Below are positions 7,735 through 16,086 of a DNA stretch of 64,000 bases, in pieces. Source of the stretch: Phocaeicola salanitronis DSM 18170 (GTDB taxonomy: Bacteria > Bacteroidota > Bacteroidia > Bacteroidales > Bacteroidaceae); contig NC_015164.1 of NCBI RefSeq assembly GCF_000190575.1, positions 3,868,001-3,932,000 on the forward strand, in the 5' to 3' direction. A model generated the notes under the pieces. It saw nothing but the letters and a program-made list of their open reading frames with translations, was not told where the DNA came from and did no database searches. The stretch's first letter is position 1, and every line of letters begins with the position of its first letter. A program made the position numbers and the translations under genes.

Positions 7735-8874
7735 TTATCGGTTTTTGTACATGTTCTCGTAATAGCTTTGGTATTCTCCGCTTGTGACGTTTTTAACCCA
7801 TTCCTGATTATCGAGATACCAGTGTACGGTTTTTACTATGCCGTCTTCGAATTTTGTTTCAGGAAGCCAGCCCAAGTCATGAGATATCTTGGACGGGTCG
7901 ATGGCGTAACGCTGGTCGTGTCCGAGACGGTCTTTGACGAAAGTTATCAGAGATTCGTTTATCCAGTCGATGCGTATTTGCCCGTTTTCGTCCAGTTCTT
8001 TCTTTTTCAGCATCTTCCGGTATTCGGGCTTGGTTTCCATTATCTGACGTATCGTGCTGATAATCAACCGTACTATTTCTATGTTCTGCTTTTCGTTGTG
8101 TCCGCCTACGTTATACACTTCTCCGTTTTGTCCGTTGCGTACCACCAGGTCGATAGCCTTGCAATGGTCTTCTACGTAGAGCCAGTCGCGCACGTTCGTT
8201 CCCTTTCCATACACGGGGAGACGTTTGCCTTCGAGGATATTCTTGATGACTAACGGAATCAGTTTTTCCGGGAACTGGTACGGACCGTAGTTGTTAGAGC
8301 ACCGGGTGATGGTCACCGGCATTTTGTACGTATCGCGGTAAGCAAGCACGATGAAGTCGGCGCTGGCTTTAGATGAACTGTACGGGCTGTGCGGGCAGAG
8401 CGGAGTTTCTTCGGTAAAATATCCTTCTTCACCCAACGAACCGTATACTTCATCGGTCGATACCTGATGGAAGCGCACATCGCGTCTCCATGTCGGATAG
8501 CCTTGCTCGTCTTTGCCCGTGACCCATGCACGGCGGGCAGCGTCCAGCAGGTTCTGTGTTCCCAGGATATTGGTTTGTAGGAACAGTTGCGGATCTTCGA
8601 TGCTCCGGTCTACATGGCTTTCGGCGGCAAAATTGATGATGCAGTCGAATTTGTATTCGGAAAACAGCTGGTCGGCAAGATTGCGGTCGCATATATTCCC
8701 TTTGATGAAGAAACAACGCTCGTCATCAATGTCTTTGGCGATAGTGGCAAGATTGCCTGCGTATGTCAATGCATCCAATACGACAATCCGTATATCTTCG
8801 TGTTTAGCAAGTATGTATTTGATATAATTGGCACCGATAAATCCGGCAGCTCCTGTAACTAAATAAGTTTTCAT
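7735..8874 (-). CDS. rfbB: dTDP-glucose 4,6-dehydratase
   Basis: A 379-aa extended short-chain dehydrogenase that converts dTDP-glucose to dTDP-4-keto-6-deoxyglucose for rhamnose and other deoxysugars. The NAD-binding motif GAAGFIG is at 8-14, STDEVYG (active-site region) at 139-145 and the catalytic YSSSK at 165-169. It is about 30 residues longer than the E. coli enzyme, mostly from an insert around 115-130 and one around 270-300, which I believe is usual in Bacteroides. No other rhamnose genes are adjacent; it sits at the end of a minus-strand run with a phosphoesterase. Confidence 0.95.
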   Translation of the reverse strand: MKTYLVTGAAGFIGANYIKYILAKHEDIRIVVLDALTYAGNLATIAKDIDDERCFFIKGNICDRNLADQLFSEYKFDCIINFAAESHVDRSIEDPQLFLQTNILGTQNLLDAARRAWVTGKDEQGYPTWRRDVRFHQVSTDEVYGSLGEEGYFTEETPLCPHSPYSSSKASADFIVLAYRDTYKMPVTITRCSNNYGPYQFPEKLIPLVIKNILEGKRLPVYGKGTNVRDWLYVEDHCKAIDLVVRNGQNGEVYNVGGHNEKQNIEIVRLIISTIRQIMETKPEYRKMLKKKELDENGQIRIDWINESLITFVKDRLGHDQRYAIDPSKISHDLGWLPETKFEDGIVKTVHWYLDNQEWVKNVTSGEYQSYYENMYKNR

Positions 8875-8931
8875 AATGTCACTTTATTTTCGCGGTGCAA
8901 ATTTCGCAAAGTTTTTTTAATCAAACAAGCA

Positions 8932-9423
8932 TTATCCGTTTAATTCTATAACTTCCAAGTCAGAAAAATTACCTTCATGGATGGAAAACCGTATCAATGT
9001 CCGTACTTTGTGGAAGCCGTATTTCCCCGCCGCTCCCGGATTGATGTGGAGCAGGTTCAGCTTCGGGTCGAACTTAACTTTCAGAATATGAGAATGTCCG
9101 CTGATGAAGAGCTTGGGAGGGTTGGCGTATAGAATCTTCTGTACAGAAGTGTCGTATCTGCCCGGATAGCCTCCGATGTGTTTCATCAGGACATCGGCTC
9201 CGTCTACCGTGAAACGGTTGGTTTCGGGGTATATCAGGCGGATGTCGTGCCCGTCGATGTTCCCGTATACGGCGCGCAAAGGGCGGAACGCTTCCAGGCG
9301 CTCGATGATTTCCATCGAGCCGATGTCTCCTGCATGCCATATTTCATCGCACGGCTCGAAGTATTTCAGGTAGCGTTCGTCCCAATAGCCATGTGTGTCC
9401 GATAGAAGTCCTATTCTGGTCAT
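8932..9423 (-). CDS. Metallophosphoesterase, YfcE/MJ0936 type
   Basis: A 163-aa protein with the calcineurin-like metal-binding motifs: DTH at 9-11, GD at 32-33, GNID at 54-57 and GHSH at 109-112, followed by a late NPGA. Size and motif order match small YfcE-type phosphodiesterases that hydrolyse phosphodiesters with Mn or similar metals. The physiological substrate is unknown. It starts 22 nt after the cytidylate-kinase-like gene, so co-transcription is likely. Confidence 0.92.
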   Translation of the reverse strand: MTRIGLLSDTHGYWDERYLKYFEPCDEIWHAGDIGSMEIIERLEAFRPLRAVYGNIDGHDIRLIYPETNRFTVDGADVLMKHIGGYPGRYDTSVQKILYANPPKLFISGHSHILKVKFDPKLNLLHINPGAAGKYGFHKVRTLIRFSIHEGNFSDLEVIELNG

Positions 9424-9445
9424 GGTTGTGTTCCGGTGTATCCGG

Positions 9446-10078
9446 TTAAGGAAGTTGCAGTTTTTGTTTCACGAATGATTTGATGAATTCCACCGTTCGG
9501 TCAATGCCCAATACGGACGAGTCGATGCATAAGTGATAGGTTGCGGCGGCTCCCCACGTGTTGTAGCTGTAATAATTATAATAGGAGGAACGTTTCTTGT
9601 CGGCTTTTTCCATAATCTCTTCGGCTTTCTCCTCGCTGATGTTCAGCCGTTTGGTCAGGCGTTCGATGCGTGCCTGGGGCGAAGCCGATACGAAGACGTT
9701 GGCGCATCGCGGGTGGTCTCGCAAAACATAGTCGGCGCACCTTCCTACGAAGAGGCACGATTGCTTCTCGGCAAGATGCCGGATGACATCGCTCTGTATC
9801 TTGAACAGGGAATCGTTGCTCAAATAGGAGTTATACGGATAGGCTCCTTCGGTTATGAAGGGGAACCGTGTCCCGAACAAGCCTCCTAAGAGTCCTTGGG
9901 ATGCCTTTTCATCGGCTTTTTCGAAGAATTCCTTGCAAAGCCCGCTTTCTTTCGAAGCGAGGTTGATTAATTCTTTATCATAAAAGGCGATGCCGAGGTC
10001 TTTCGCCAGCTTTTCGCCGATTTCCTTTCCGCCGCTTCCTAATTGCCTGCCTAAGTTAATTACATAATAATCGTTCAT
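9446..10078 (-). CDS. Cytidylate-kinase-like family protein
   Basis: A 210-aa P-loop protein of the Cytidylate_kin2 type. The N-terminus NLGRQLGSGGKEIGEKLAKD is a modified nucleotide-binding loop followed by DLGIAFYDKELI, the family hallmark; SCLFVGRCADYVL and later Arg-rich segments fit the lid. A separate true cmk exists at 36657-37346, so this paralogue probably has another substrate or role. It lies between a MATE exporter and a phosphoesterase. Confidence 0.88.
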   Translation of the reverse strand: MNDYYVINLGRQLGSGGKEIGEKLAKDLGIAFYDKELINLASKESGLCKEFFEKADEKASQGLLGGLFGTRFPFITEGAYPYNSYLSNDSLFKIQSDVIRHLAEKQSCLFVGRCADYVLRDHPRCANVFVSASPQARIERLTKRLNISEEKAEEIMEKADKKRSSYYNYYSYNTWGAAATYHLCIDSSVLGIDRTVEFIKSFVKQKLQLP

Positions 10079-10198
10079 AGCACTTGTTTTTTGGTTATTT
10101 TTCTATGATAGAGCAAATGTAAATAAAAAAATGGAAAGTCGGAAAGGTTTGGAAGTGATTTTATTTCCGTCGGGGGATGAAGGTATATGCGCCGCTCC

Positions 10199-10236
10199 GT
10201 GCACCTGCATGCATAGGGCTTCGCATATAGGTGCAC
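10199..10236. repeat. Hairpin formed by two terminal motifs of the 101-bp element
   Basis: Left arm GTGCACCTGCATGC (10199-10212) and right arm GCATATAGGTGCAC (10223-10236) pair with two mismatches around a 10-nt loop. The right arm matches the terminal motif of the 101-bp element, but there are no internal palindromes. It lies just beyond the 3' end of the MATE gene and may act as a terminator or be a relic. Confidence 0.6.
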
Positions 10237-10244
10237 GGGCTGTG

Positions 10245-11600
10245 TCAGGCTATTGCTTTTTGTTTGAATAGCTTGAACTGGCGGTAGAGCATAATGGCGG
10301 CGATGATGCTGGCTGCAAGGTCGGAGATGGGCATGCTGAACCAGATGCCGTCCGCACCCCAGAAGAGCGGGAGAATCAGCAGGAGCGGGATAAGTATCAT
10401 CACCTGCCGGCTTAGCGAAAGGATGATGGCTTTTTTTGCCATGCCGATGCTTTGGAAGAAGTTTGACGTGACCATCTGGAATCCGATAATGGGGAAGAAC
10501 ATTACCGTGATGCGCAGCCCGCGTGCCGAAAGGTCTATCAGGGTCTGGTCGGTGGTAAAGGCTTTTGCCACGAGTTCGGGTATCAGTTCGCCCACCAGGA
10601 AACCGGTTGTCGTTACGATAGTGGCGGCTATCACGGTGATTTTCATTACCTGGTTCACGCGTCCGTATTGGCGTGCGCCGTAGTTGTATCCGGCTATGGG
10701 CTGCATGCCTTGGTTCAGCCCCATGACAATCATGACGAAGAGGAAACTGATGCGGTTCACGATACCGAACGCTCCGATGGCAAGGTCTCCGTCGTACAGC
10801 TTTAATCCCTTATTGATTAAGATGACAATCATGCAGGCGGCTATGTTCATGAAGAACGGAGCCAGCCCGATGCCGATGATGTTCTGCACCAAATGGTTTT
10901 GCAGGCGGTAAATGCCTTTCTTCAGGCGGAGCAGTTCGTTTTTCCGGCAGAAAAGCTTGATTTGCCATGTCAGGGCGATGATTTGCGCCAGTACAGTAGC
11001 CAACGCCACTCCCTGGATGCCCCAATGGAACACGAAGATGAATATCGGAGCAAGGATGGTGTTGATTACGACGGTCATGATTGTGGCGAACATCGCCTTT
11101 TGCGGATAACCCGCCGCGCGGAGCACCGAGTTCAGCCCCAGGTACATGTGTGTCACTACATTGCCCAAGAGGATGACAATCATGTAATCGCGTGCGTAAG
11201 GGATGGTCGCTTCGCTCGCTCCGAAGAAATATAGAATCGGGTCGAGGAACAAGAGGGAAAGAATCGTGAATCCGATGCCGATAAGGACATTCAGCGATAC
11301 GACATTGCCCAAGATATGCTGGGCGGTAGTATAATCTTTTTGCCCTAACTTCACCGAAACCAGCGTAGAAGCACCTACCCCCACCAGCGAGCCGAATGCG
11401 GCGGCAAGGTTCATCAGGGGGAATGTGATGGCAAGTCCGGAGATGGCCATAGCGCCTACACCGTGCCCGATGAAGATGCTGTCTATCATGTTGTAAAGTG
11501 AAGAAGCCGTCATGGCGATGATGGCAGGGACGGCATATTGCGTCAATAGTTTGCCGATAGGTTGTGTGCCTAATTCGGAAGCGGTTCCTTTTTGTGACAT
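10245..11600 (-). CDS. MATE family efflux transporter
   Basis: The frame is open from 11642, but the ATG at 11600 starts the usual MATE N-terminus (MSQKGTASELGTQPIGKLL, then the first membrane helix). The 451-aa product has about 12 hydrophobic segments in two MatE repeats; the repeat cores ALYNM-like SLYNMIDSIFIGHGVG and GLNQGMQPIAGYNYGARQ are typical. It is a cation- or proton-coupled drug/metabolite exporter in the inner membrane; the substrate is not predictable. It heads a minus-strand run of four genes. Confidence 0.92.
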   Translation of the reverse strand: MSQKGTASELGTQPIGKLLTQYAVPAIIAMTASSLYNMIDSIFIGHGVGAMAISGLAITFPLMNLAAAFGSLVGVGASTLVSVKLGQKDYTTAQHILGNVVSLNVLIGIGFTILSLLFLDPILYFFGASEATIPYARDYMIVILLGNVVTHMYLGLNSVLRAAGYPQKAMFATIMTVVINTILAPIFIFVFHWGIQGVALATVLAQIIALTWQIKLFCRKNELLRLKKGIYRLQNHLVQNIIGIGLAPFFMNIAACMIVILINKGLKLYDGDLAIGAFGIVNRISFLFVMIVMGLNQGMQPIAGYNYGARQYGRVNQVMKITVIAATIVTTTGFLVGELIPELVAKAFTTDQTLIDLSARGLRITVMFFPIIGFQMVTSNFFQSIGMAKKAIILSLSRQVMILIPLLLILPLFWGADGIWFSMPISDLAASIIAAIMLYRQFKLFKQKAIA

Positions 11601-11642
11601 AAAACTCTTTTTACCATTAAATCCGGGTGCAAAGGTAATCAA

Positions 11643-11729
11643 AATAAATGAAGAACGAAGGATGAAGAATGAAGAATTCCATGCGGGCGAAGTGATTCTT
11701 CATTCTTCGTTCTTCGTTCTTCATTTATT
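11643..11729. repeat. 35-bp-arm inverted repeat between divergent genes
   Basis: Arms 11643-11677 and 11695-11729 match as inverted repeats at 33 of 35 positions with a 17-nt loop. The arms consist of repeated ATGAAGAAT/ATGAAGAAC words. Here the element is between divergent genes (MATE and xseA), so it is not simply a terminator; its right arm supplies the -33 region of the xseA promoter. Confidence 0.8.
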
Positions 11730-11742
11730 AATTGTATCTTTG
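11713..11742 (+). promoter_or_regulatory. Promoter of xseAB
   Basis: TTCG at 11713-11716, an 18-bp spacer and TATCTTTG at 11735-11742, with the ATG at 11765. The -33 box lies within the right arm of the inverted repeat. Confidence 0.6.
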
Positions 11743-11764
11743 CTCCCAAGAATTTTGGACTTTT

Positions 11765-13063
11765 ATGGAACATACTCCTCTATCTTTATACGAATTGAAT
11801 GCCTTGGTGCGCCAAAGTGTCCGCTTGTCCATGCCCGATGCGTATTGGGTGCAGGCGGAGCTGAGTGATGTGCGGACCAACTATTCGGGGCATTGCTATC
11901 TGGAATTTGTACAGAAAGACCCGAAGAGCAATGCCTTGCTTGCCAAGGCGCGGGGCATTGTCTGGAGCAATGTATTCCGTGAGCTGAAGCCTTATTTCGA
12001 GCGGGAAACCGGACAGGCATTCGTGGCAGGGCTGAAAGTGCTGGTAAGGGTAACGGTGGATTTTCATGAGCTTTACGGCTATTCGCTTACGGTTTCCGAT
12101 ATTGACCCCACGTATACGCTGGGGGATATGGCAAAGCGGAGAAGAGAAATCTTGCAACGCTTGGAAGAAGAAGGCGTGCTTACATTAAATAAGGAGTTGG
12201 AATTGCCCGAACTTACCCAACGCATTGCCGTGATATCTTCGCCCACGGCGGCGGGGTATGGAGATTTTTGCGACCAGTTGGAGCGCAATGCCTTCGGTTT
12301 TGTGTTTTATACCAAATTGTTTCCGGCGGTGATGCAAGGCGAGCAGGTCGAGGCTTCCATTATCCGTGCCTTGAACCGGATAAATGCCGGGCACGGGCGT
12401 TGGGATGTGGTAGTGATTATCCGTGGCGGAGGAGCGACGTCTGACTTGTCGGGTTTTGACACGTATGAATTGGCTACCAACTGTGCCCAGTTCCCTATAC
12501 CTATTATTACAGGTATCGGGCACGAACGGGACGATACGGTGATAGATAAGGTGGCGCATACACGGGTAAAGACTCCTACGGCTGCTGCCGAGTTCTTAAT
12601 CAATCATTTGCGCAAAACTGCCGACCGGTTGGAAACTTATGCTTCGTTCTTCTATCAAGAGGTTCCTGAGTGGCTTGGCCAGCAAAAAGAGCGGCTGGAG
12701 CGATGGGTGGCACGTATTCCGGCACGGGTGCAAATGCGCATCCAAAACGAAGGTTTCCGCCAAGAACGGCTGGTGAAGCGTGTCCATCTTGCCTGGCAAG
12801 CCCGTATGATGAGGGAAACTTACCGTTTGCAACTCGACGGACGGTTGAATGTGGCGCTGCAATCCCGCCTGCAACGGGAAGGCGGGCGGCTTCAGTTATT
12901 GGAGCAGCAAGTCAGGGCGGCTTCTCCCGAACTTTTATTGCAAAAAGGATACAGCATAACCTTGAAGAACGGGAAGGCCGTGACCGATGCATCCGCATTG
13001 CATCCGGGTGATGAAGTGGTGACCCGTGTGGCGAAAGGAGAATTTAAGAGTAAAGTATTATAG
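11765..13063 (+). CDS. xseA: Exodeoxyribonuclease VII large subunit
   Basis: A 432-aa subunit of ExoVII, which degrades single-stranded DNA to oligonucleotides. The start at 11765 (MEHTPLSLYELNALV) follows a good promoter and matches the family N-terminus. An OB-fold spans ~1-110, and the catalytic region has IAVISSPTAAGYGDF (~160), VVIIRGGGATSDLSGFD (~220), ITGIGHERDDTVID and HTRVKTPTAAAEF (~250-285), followed by a long coiled coil and the C-terminal LLQKGYSITLKNGK. The xseB start lies 4 nt downstream. Confidence 0.97.
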   Translation: MEHTPLSLYELNALVRQSVRLSMPDAYWVQAELSDVRTNYSGHCYLEFVQKDPKSNALLAKARGIVWSNVFRELKPYFERETGQAFVAGLKVLVRVTVDFHELYGYSLTVSDIDPTYTLGDMAKRRREILQRLEEEGVLTLNKELELPELTQRIAVISSPTAAGYGDFCDQLERNAFGFVFYTKLFPAVMQGEQVEASIIRALNRINAGHGRWDVVVIIRGGGATSDLSGFDTYELATNCAQFPIPIITGIGHERDDTVIDKVAHTRVKTPTAAAEFLINHLRKTADRLETYASFFYQEVPEWLGQQKERLERWVARIPARVQMRIQNEGFRQERLVKRVHLAWQARMMRETYRLQLDGRLNVALQSRLQREGGRLQLLEQQVRAASPELLLQKGYSITLKNGKAVTDASALHPGDEVVTRVAKGEFKSKVL

Positions 13064-13067
13064 ATTT

Positions 13068-13286
13068 ATGGCAACAAAGAAAGAAACTTATACCGAGGCA
13101 ATGAAGCGTCTGGAAGCAATTGTGGCGCAAATTGAGAGCAACGAACTGGATATAGACGAGTTGGCGGACCGGCTCAAGGAAGCCCAGCGTCTGATAAAAT
13201 ATTGCAGGGAAAAGCTCTACAAGGCGGATGCCGAAATCAAAAAGATGCTCGAAGAAGGGACAGATGATGAAAAAAGTACCGATTAA
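13068..13286 (+). CDS. xseB: Exodeoxyribonuclease VII small subunit
   Basis: The frame is open from 13026, but the ATG at 13068, right after the xseA stop, gives the proper 72-aa protein. It is short, helical and acidic, with the family core YTEAMKRLEAIVAQIESNELDIDELADRLKEAQRL split here only by normal heptads. It binds the coiled coil of XseA. The tight spacing shows an xseAB operon. Confidence 0.96.
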   Translation: MATKKETYTEAMKRLEAIVAQIESNELDIDELADRLKEAQRLIKYCREKLYKADAEIKKMLEEGTDDEKSTD

Positions 13287-13287
13287 G

Positions 13288-13318
13288 TTGGATTTTGTAA
13301 ATATAAACCGTACTTTTG
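13288..13318 (+). promoter_or_regulatory. Promoter of ilvE
   Basis: TTG at 13288-13290, a 20-bp spacer and TACTTTTG at 13311-13318, about 46 nt before the ATG at 13364. It fits the Bacteroidetes consensus well. Confidence 0.65.
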
Positions 13319-13363
13319 CCTCAATACTTGTAACGAAATGTAACATTAAAAACATATTGTCGT

Positions 13364-14383
13364 ATGAAAGAAATCGATTGGGCTAATCTGCCGTTCGGGT
13401 ATATGAAGACAGATTACAACGTACGTTGCTATTATCGCGACGGGAAATGGGGAGAATTGGAATTGTGCTCGGAAGAGACATTGAATATCCACATGGCGGC
13501 TACTTGCCTTCATTACGGGCAAGAAGCGTTCGAAGGGTTGAAAGCGTTCCGCGGCAAAGACGGCAAGGTCCGTGTATTCCGTCCGCAAGCCAATGCAGAA
13601 CGTTTGCAAAGCACATGCCGGGGTATTTTGATGCCCGAACTTCCGACGGAGTTGTTCTGCGAAGCTGTACGCAAAGTGGTGAAAGCCAACGAACGTTTCA
13701 TTCCGCCTTACGAAAGCGGTGCGGCTCTTTATATCCGTCCGTTGCTTATCGGGACGGGGGCACAGGTAGGCGTACATCCGGCAAGTGAATATTTGTTTGT
13801 GATATTCGTCACTCCGGTAGGCCCGTACTTTAAAGGAGGCTTTGCTACGAACTCGTATGTGATTATCCGTGAGTTCGACCGCGCTGCTCCGCTCGGTACA
13901 GGTACATACAAGGTGGGTGGAAACTATGCAGCCAGCCTGCGTGCCAACAAGATGGCGCATGATGCGGGTTATGCGTGCGAGTTCTATCTCGATGCAAAAG
14001 AAAAGAAATACATCGACGAGTGCGGTGCAGCCAACTTCTTCGGCATCAAGGATAATACGTATGTTACTCCGCTTTCTACTTCTATCCTGCCGTCCATTAC
14101 CAACAAGAGCTTGATGCAGCTGGCAGAAGACATGGGCTTGAAGGTAGAACGCCGTCCTATCCCCGAAGAGGAACTGGAAACGTTCGAAGAAGCCGGCGCG
14201 TGCGGTACGGCTGCGGTCATCAGCCCGATAGAACGTATCGATGATTTGGAGAACCACAAGTCGTATGTCATTTCGAAAGACGGCAAGCCGGGCCCCATCA
14301 GCGAAAAGCTCTACCACAAGCTTCGTGCCATCCAGTATGGCGACGAACCCGACCCGTACGGATGGGTGATGATGGTGGACTGA
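13364..14383 (+). CDS. ilvE: Branched-chain amino acid aminotransferase
   Basis: A 339-aa fold-type IV PLP enzyme that transfers amino groups between glutamate and the keto acids of valine, leucine and isoleucine. The PLP lysine is K183 in GTYKVGGNYAAS. Other family features are HYGQEAFEGLKAFRG (50-64), RPLLIGTG (~125) and ECGAANFFG after the lysine. Length and motifs fit the eukaryote-like, large class of BCATs common in Bacteroidetes. It has its own promoter. Confidence 0.96.
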   Translation: MKEIDWANLPFGYMKTDYNVRCYYRDGKWGELELCSEETLNIHMAATCLHYGQEAFEGLKAFRGKDGKVRVFRPQANAERLQSTCRGILMPELPTELFCEAVRKVVKANERFIPPYESGAALYIRPLLIGTGAQVGVHPASEYLFVIFVTPVGPYFKGGFATNSYVIIREFDRAAPLGTGTYKVGGNYAASLRANKMAHDAGYACEFYLDAKEKKYIDECGAANFFGIKDNTYVTPLSTSILPSITNKSLMQLAEDMGLKVERRPIPEEELETFEEAGACGTAAVISPIERIDDLENHKSYVISKDGKPGPISEKLYHKLRAIQYGDEPDPYGWVMMVD

Positions 14384-14418
14384 TAGATTCAATCGGGATT
14401 ATCTTAAACTAATAAATT

Positions 14419-15030
14419 ATGACAAAACCTTATTCAGAACTGAGAGCGGAAGCTCGTGCAGCGTTGTCCGGCAAATGGATGATGGCTGCATTGGTGACAT
14501 TGATTTATCTGGCCGTTTGCGGAGGATTGTCCAACATTCCCTATGTGGGCTTTCTCTTGGTGCTTCTTTTCGGTATGCCTGTGGCATACGGATTTATGGT
14601 GTTGTTCCTTGATGTTTTTCGGGGAACGGGTGCGGTCGAACTTGAAAAACTCTTTGCGGGTTTTAAAGATTATACCCGTATCATGGGTACGATGGTTTTG
14701 ATGGCAGTCTATACTATGTTGTGGAGTTTGCTATTGATTGTGCCGGGTGTCATCAAGAGCTATTCGTATGCGCTTACTCCTTTTATATTGAAAGACGACC
14801 CTCAACTGAAATATGATGCGGCAATAGAGAAGAGCATGCGGATGATGGAAGGGCATAAGATGAAGCTTTTCGTGCTCGACCTGACTTTCCTTGGTTGGAT
14901 TTTGCTGGGTATCATTACATGCGGATTGGGGCTTCTTTGGATAGAGCCTTATATGGTCATGGCCCACGCCGCTTTCTATGAGACGCTGAAAAAGGAACAG
15001 GTAACAGAAGAACCTGCAGTGGAAGTATAA
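14419..15030 (+). CDS. DUF975 family membrane protein
   Basis: A 203-aa integral membrane protein beginning YSELRAEARAALSGKWMMA, the typical DUF975 opening. It has about four to five hydrophobic helices and the family segment LLIVPGVIKSYSYALTPFIL, then PQLKYDAAIEKSMRMMEGHK. The family has no settled function. It lies 35 nt after ilvE and may be transcribed with it. A G+C-rich hairpin followed by T residues lies downstream. Confidence 0.88.
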   Translation: MTKPYSELRAEARAALSGKWMMAALVTLIYLAVCGGLSNIPYVGFLLVLLFGMPVAYGFMVLFLDVFRGTGAVELEKLFAGFKDYTRIMGTMVLMAVYTMLWSLLLIVPGVIKSYSYALTPFILKDDPQLKYDAAIEKSMRMMEGHKMKLFVLDLTFLGWILLGIITCGLGLLWIEPYMVMAHAAFYETLKKEQVTEEPAVEV

Positions 15031-15052
15031 CACTGTTTGTCTTTTCCATATA

Positions 15053-15105
15053 AAGGCGCGGGGATACGGAAGTTTGTAAAAGCTTTTCGTTCTCCGCGTT
15101 TTTCA
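15053..15105 (+). terminator. Probable terminator after the DUF975 gene
   Basis: An imperfect GC-rich inverted pairing (CGCGGGGA near 15057 with TCTCCGCG near 15095) is followed directly by TTTTTC. The pairing includes a wobble. Confidence 0.45.
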
Positions 15106-15171
15106 TTGCCAGTGCAGGCGGGTATCTGGTTGCTGTCCGTGATGTTTCGGACCGGGATAATCCGTGTATCG

Positions 15172-15203
15172 TTTGGGGATTACATTGAAAAATGTTACAT
15201 TTG
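15172..15203 (+). promoter_or_regulatory. Promoter of trmB
   Basis: TTTG at 15172-15175, a 20-bp spacer and TACATTTG at 15196-15203, 30 nt before the trmB ATG. A textbook Bacteroidetes arrangement. Confidence 0.75.
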
Positions 15204-15232
15204 CCCGGTAAAAATATCCGAACAGTAAGAAA

Positions 15233-15991
15233 ATGGGAAAAGGAAAGCTGGCGAAATTTGCCGATATGGCGGAATATCCGCATGTATTCGAATATCCGTA
15301 TTCGCAGGTTGCGGATACGCCTTGTGAGATGAAAGGAAACTGGAACCGAGATTTCTTCAAGAATGACCATCCGATTGTGTTGGAACTGGGCTGCGGGAGG
15401 GGAGAGTATGCCGTAGGGCTGGCACGTCGCTATCCGGAGAAGAACTTCATCGGGGTGGACATCAAAGGAGCACGAATGTGGACGGGTGCCAAGCAGGCGC
15501 AGGAAGAAGGATTGGCGAACGTGGCTTTCCTGCGTACGAACATCGAAATCATCGACCGTTTCTTTGCGCCGGGCGAGGTGAGCGAGATTTGGCTCACGTT
15601 TTCCGACCCGCAGATGAAAAAGGTGACCAAGAGGCTTACTTCGACGTACTTCATGGAGCGTTACCGCAAGTTCCTCGTACCCGGCGGGCTGGTGCACCTG
15701 AAGACGGACAGTAATTTCATGTTCACTTATACGAAGGCGATGGTTGAGGCTAATCATTTCCCCGTAGAGTTCATCACAGACGATTTGTATCATTCGGGTT
15801 TGGACGATGACATCCTGCGCATCCGTACTTATTACGAGCAGCAATGGCTGGACCGCGGGTTAAGCATCAAATACATCAAGTTCCGCCTGCCTCAGGAGGG
15901 CGAGCTGGCAGAGCCGGATGTGGAAATCGAACTGGACGATTACCGAAGCTATAACCGCAGCAAGCGGAGCGGACTGAAAACAAGCAAATAA
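15233..15991 (+). CDS. trmB: tRNA (guanosine(46)-N7)-methyltransferase
   Basis: A 252-aa SAM-dependent methyltransferase that makes m7G46 in the variable loop of tRNAs. The SAM-binding motif is ELGCGRGE at 51-58, followed by [12 protein letters not shown]. The usual DPWPK region appears as [15 protein letters not shown] (123-137), a divergent form I believe is normal in Bacteroidetes. The C-terminal [17 protein letters not shown] matches the family. It has its own promoter and ends in a long GAAGAAT-type inverted repeat. Confidence 0.95.
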   Translation: MGKGKLAKFADMAEYPHVFEYPYSQVADTPCEMKGNWNRDFFKNDHPIVLELGCGRGEYAVGLARRYPEKNFIGVDIKGARMWTGAKQAQEEGLANVAFLRTNIEIIDRFFAPGEVSEIWLTFSDPQMKKVTKRLTSTYFMERYRKFLVPGGLVHLKTDSNFMFTYTKAMVEANHFPVEFITDDLYHSGLDDDILRIRTYYEQQWLDRGLSIKYIKFRLPQEGELAEPDVEIELDDYRSYNRSKRSGLKTSK

Positions 15992-16007
15992 TTATAATAA
16001 ATGAAGA

Positions 16008-16082
16008 ATGAAGAATTAAGAATGAAGAATAGGGTTCATTCGTTGATTCTTCATTCTTCATTCTTCATTCTTAATTCTTCAT
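16008..16082. terminator. GAAGAAT-type inverted repeat after trmB
   Basis: A perfect 23-bp inverted repeat (16008-16030 and 16060-16082) with a 29-nt loop, built of the same ATGAAGAAT words as the element at 11643-11729. It lies between the co-oriented trmB and Mrp genes; the right arm ends 4 nt before the Mrp start codon, so it could also mask translation initiation. Confidence 0.7.
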
Positions 16083-16086
16083 TAAT

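Noticed and set aside
13346..14392. A 348-codon minus-strand open frame
   Set aside because: Antisense to ilvE; no motifs and no promoter.
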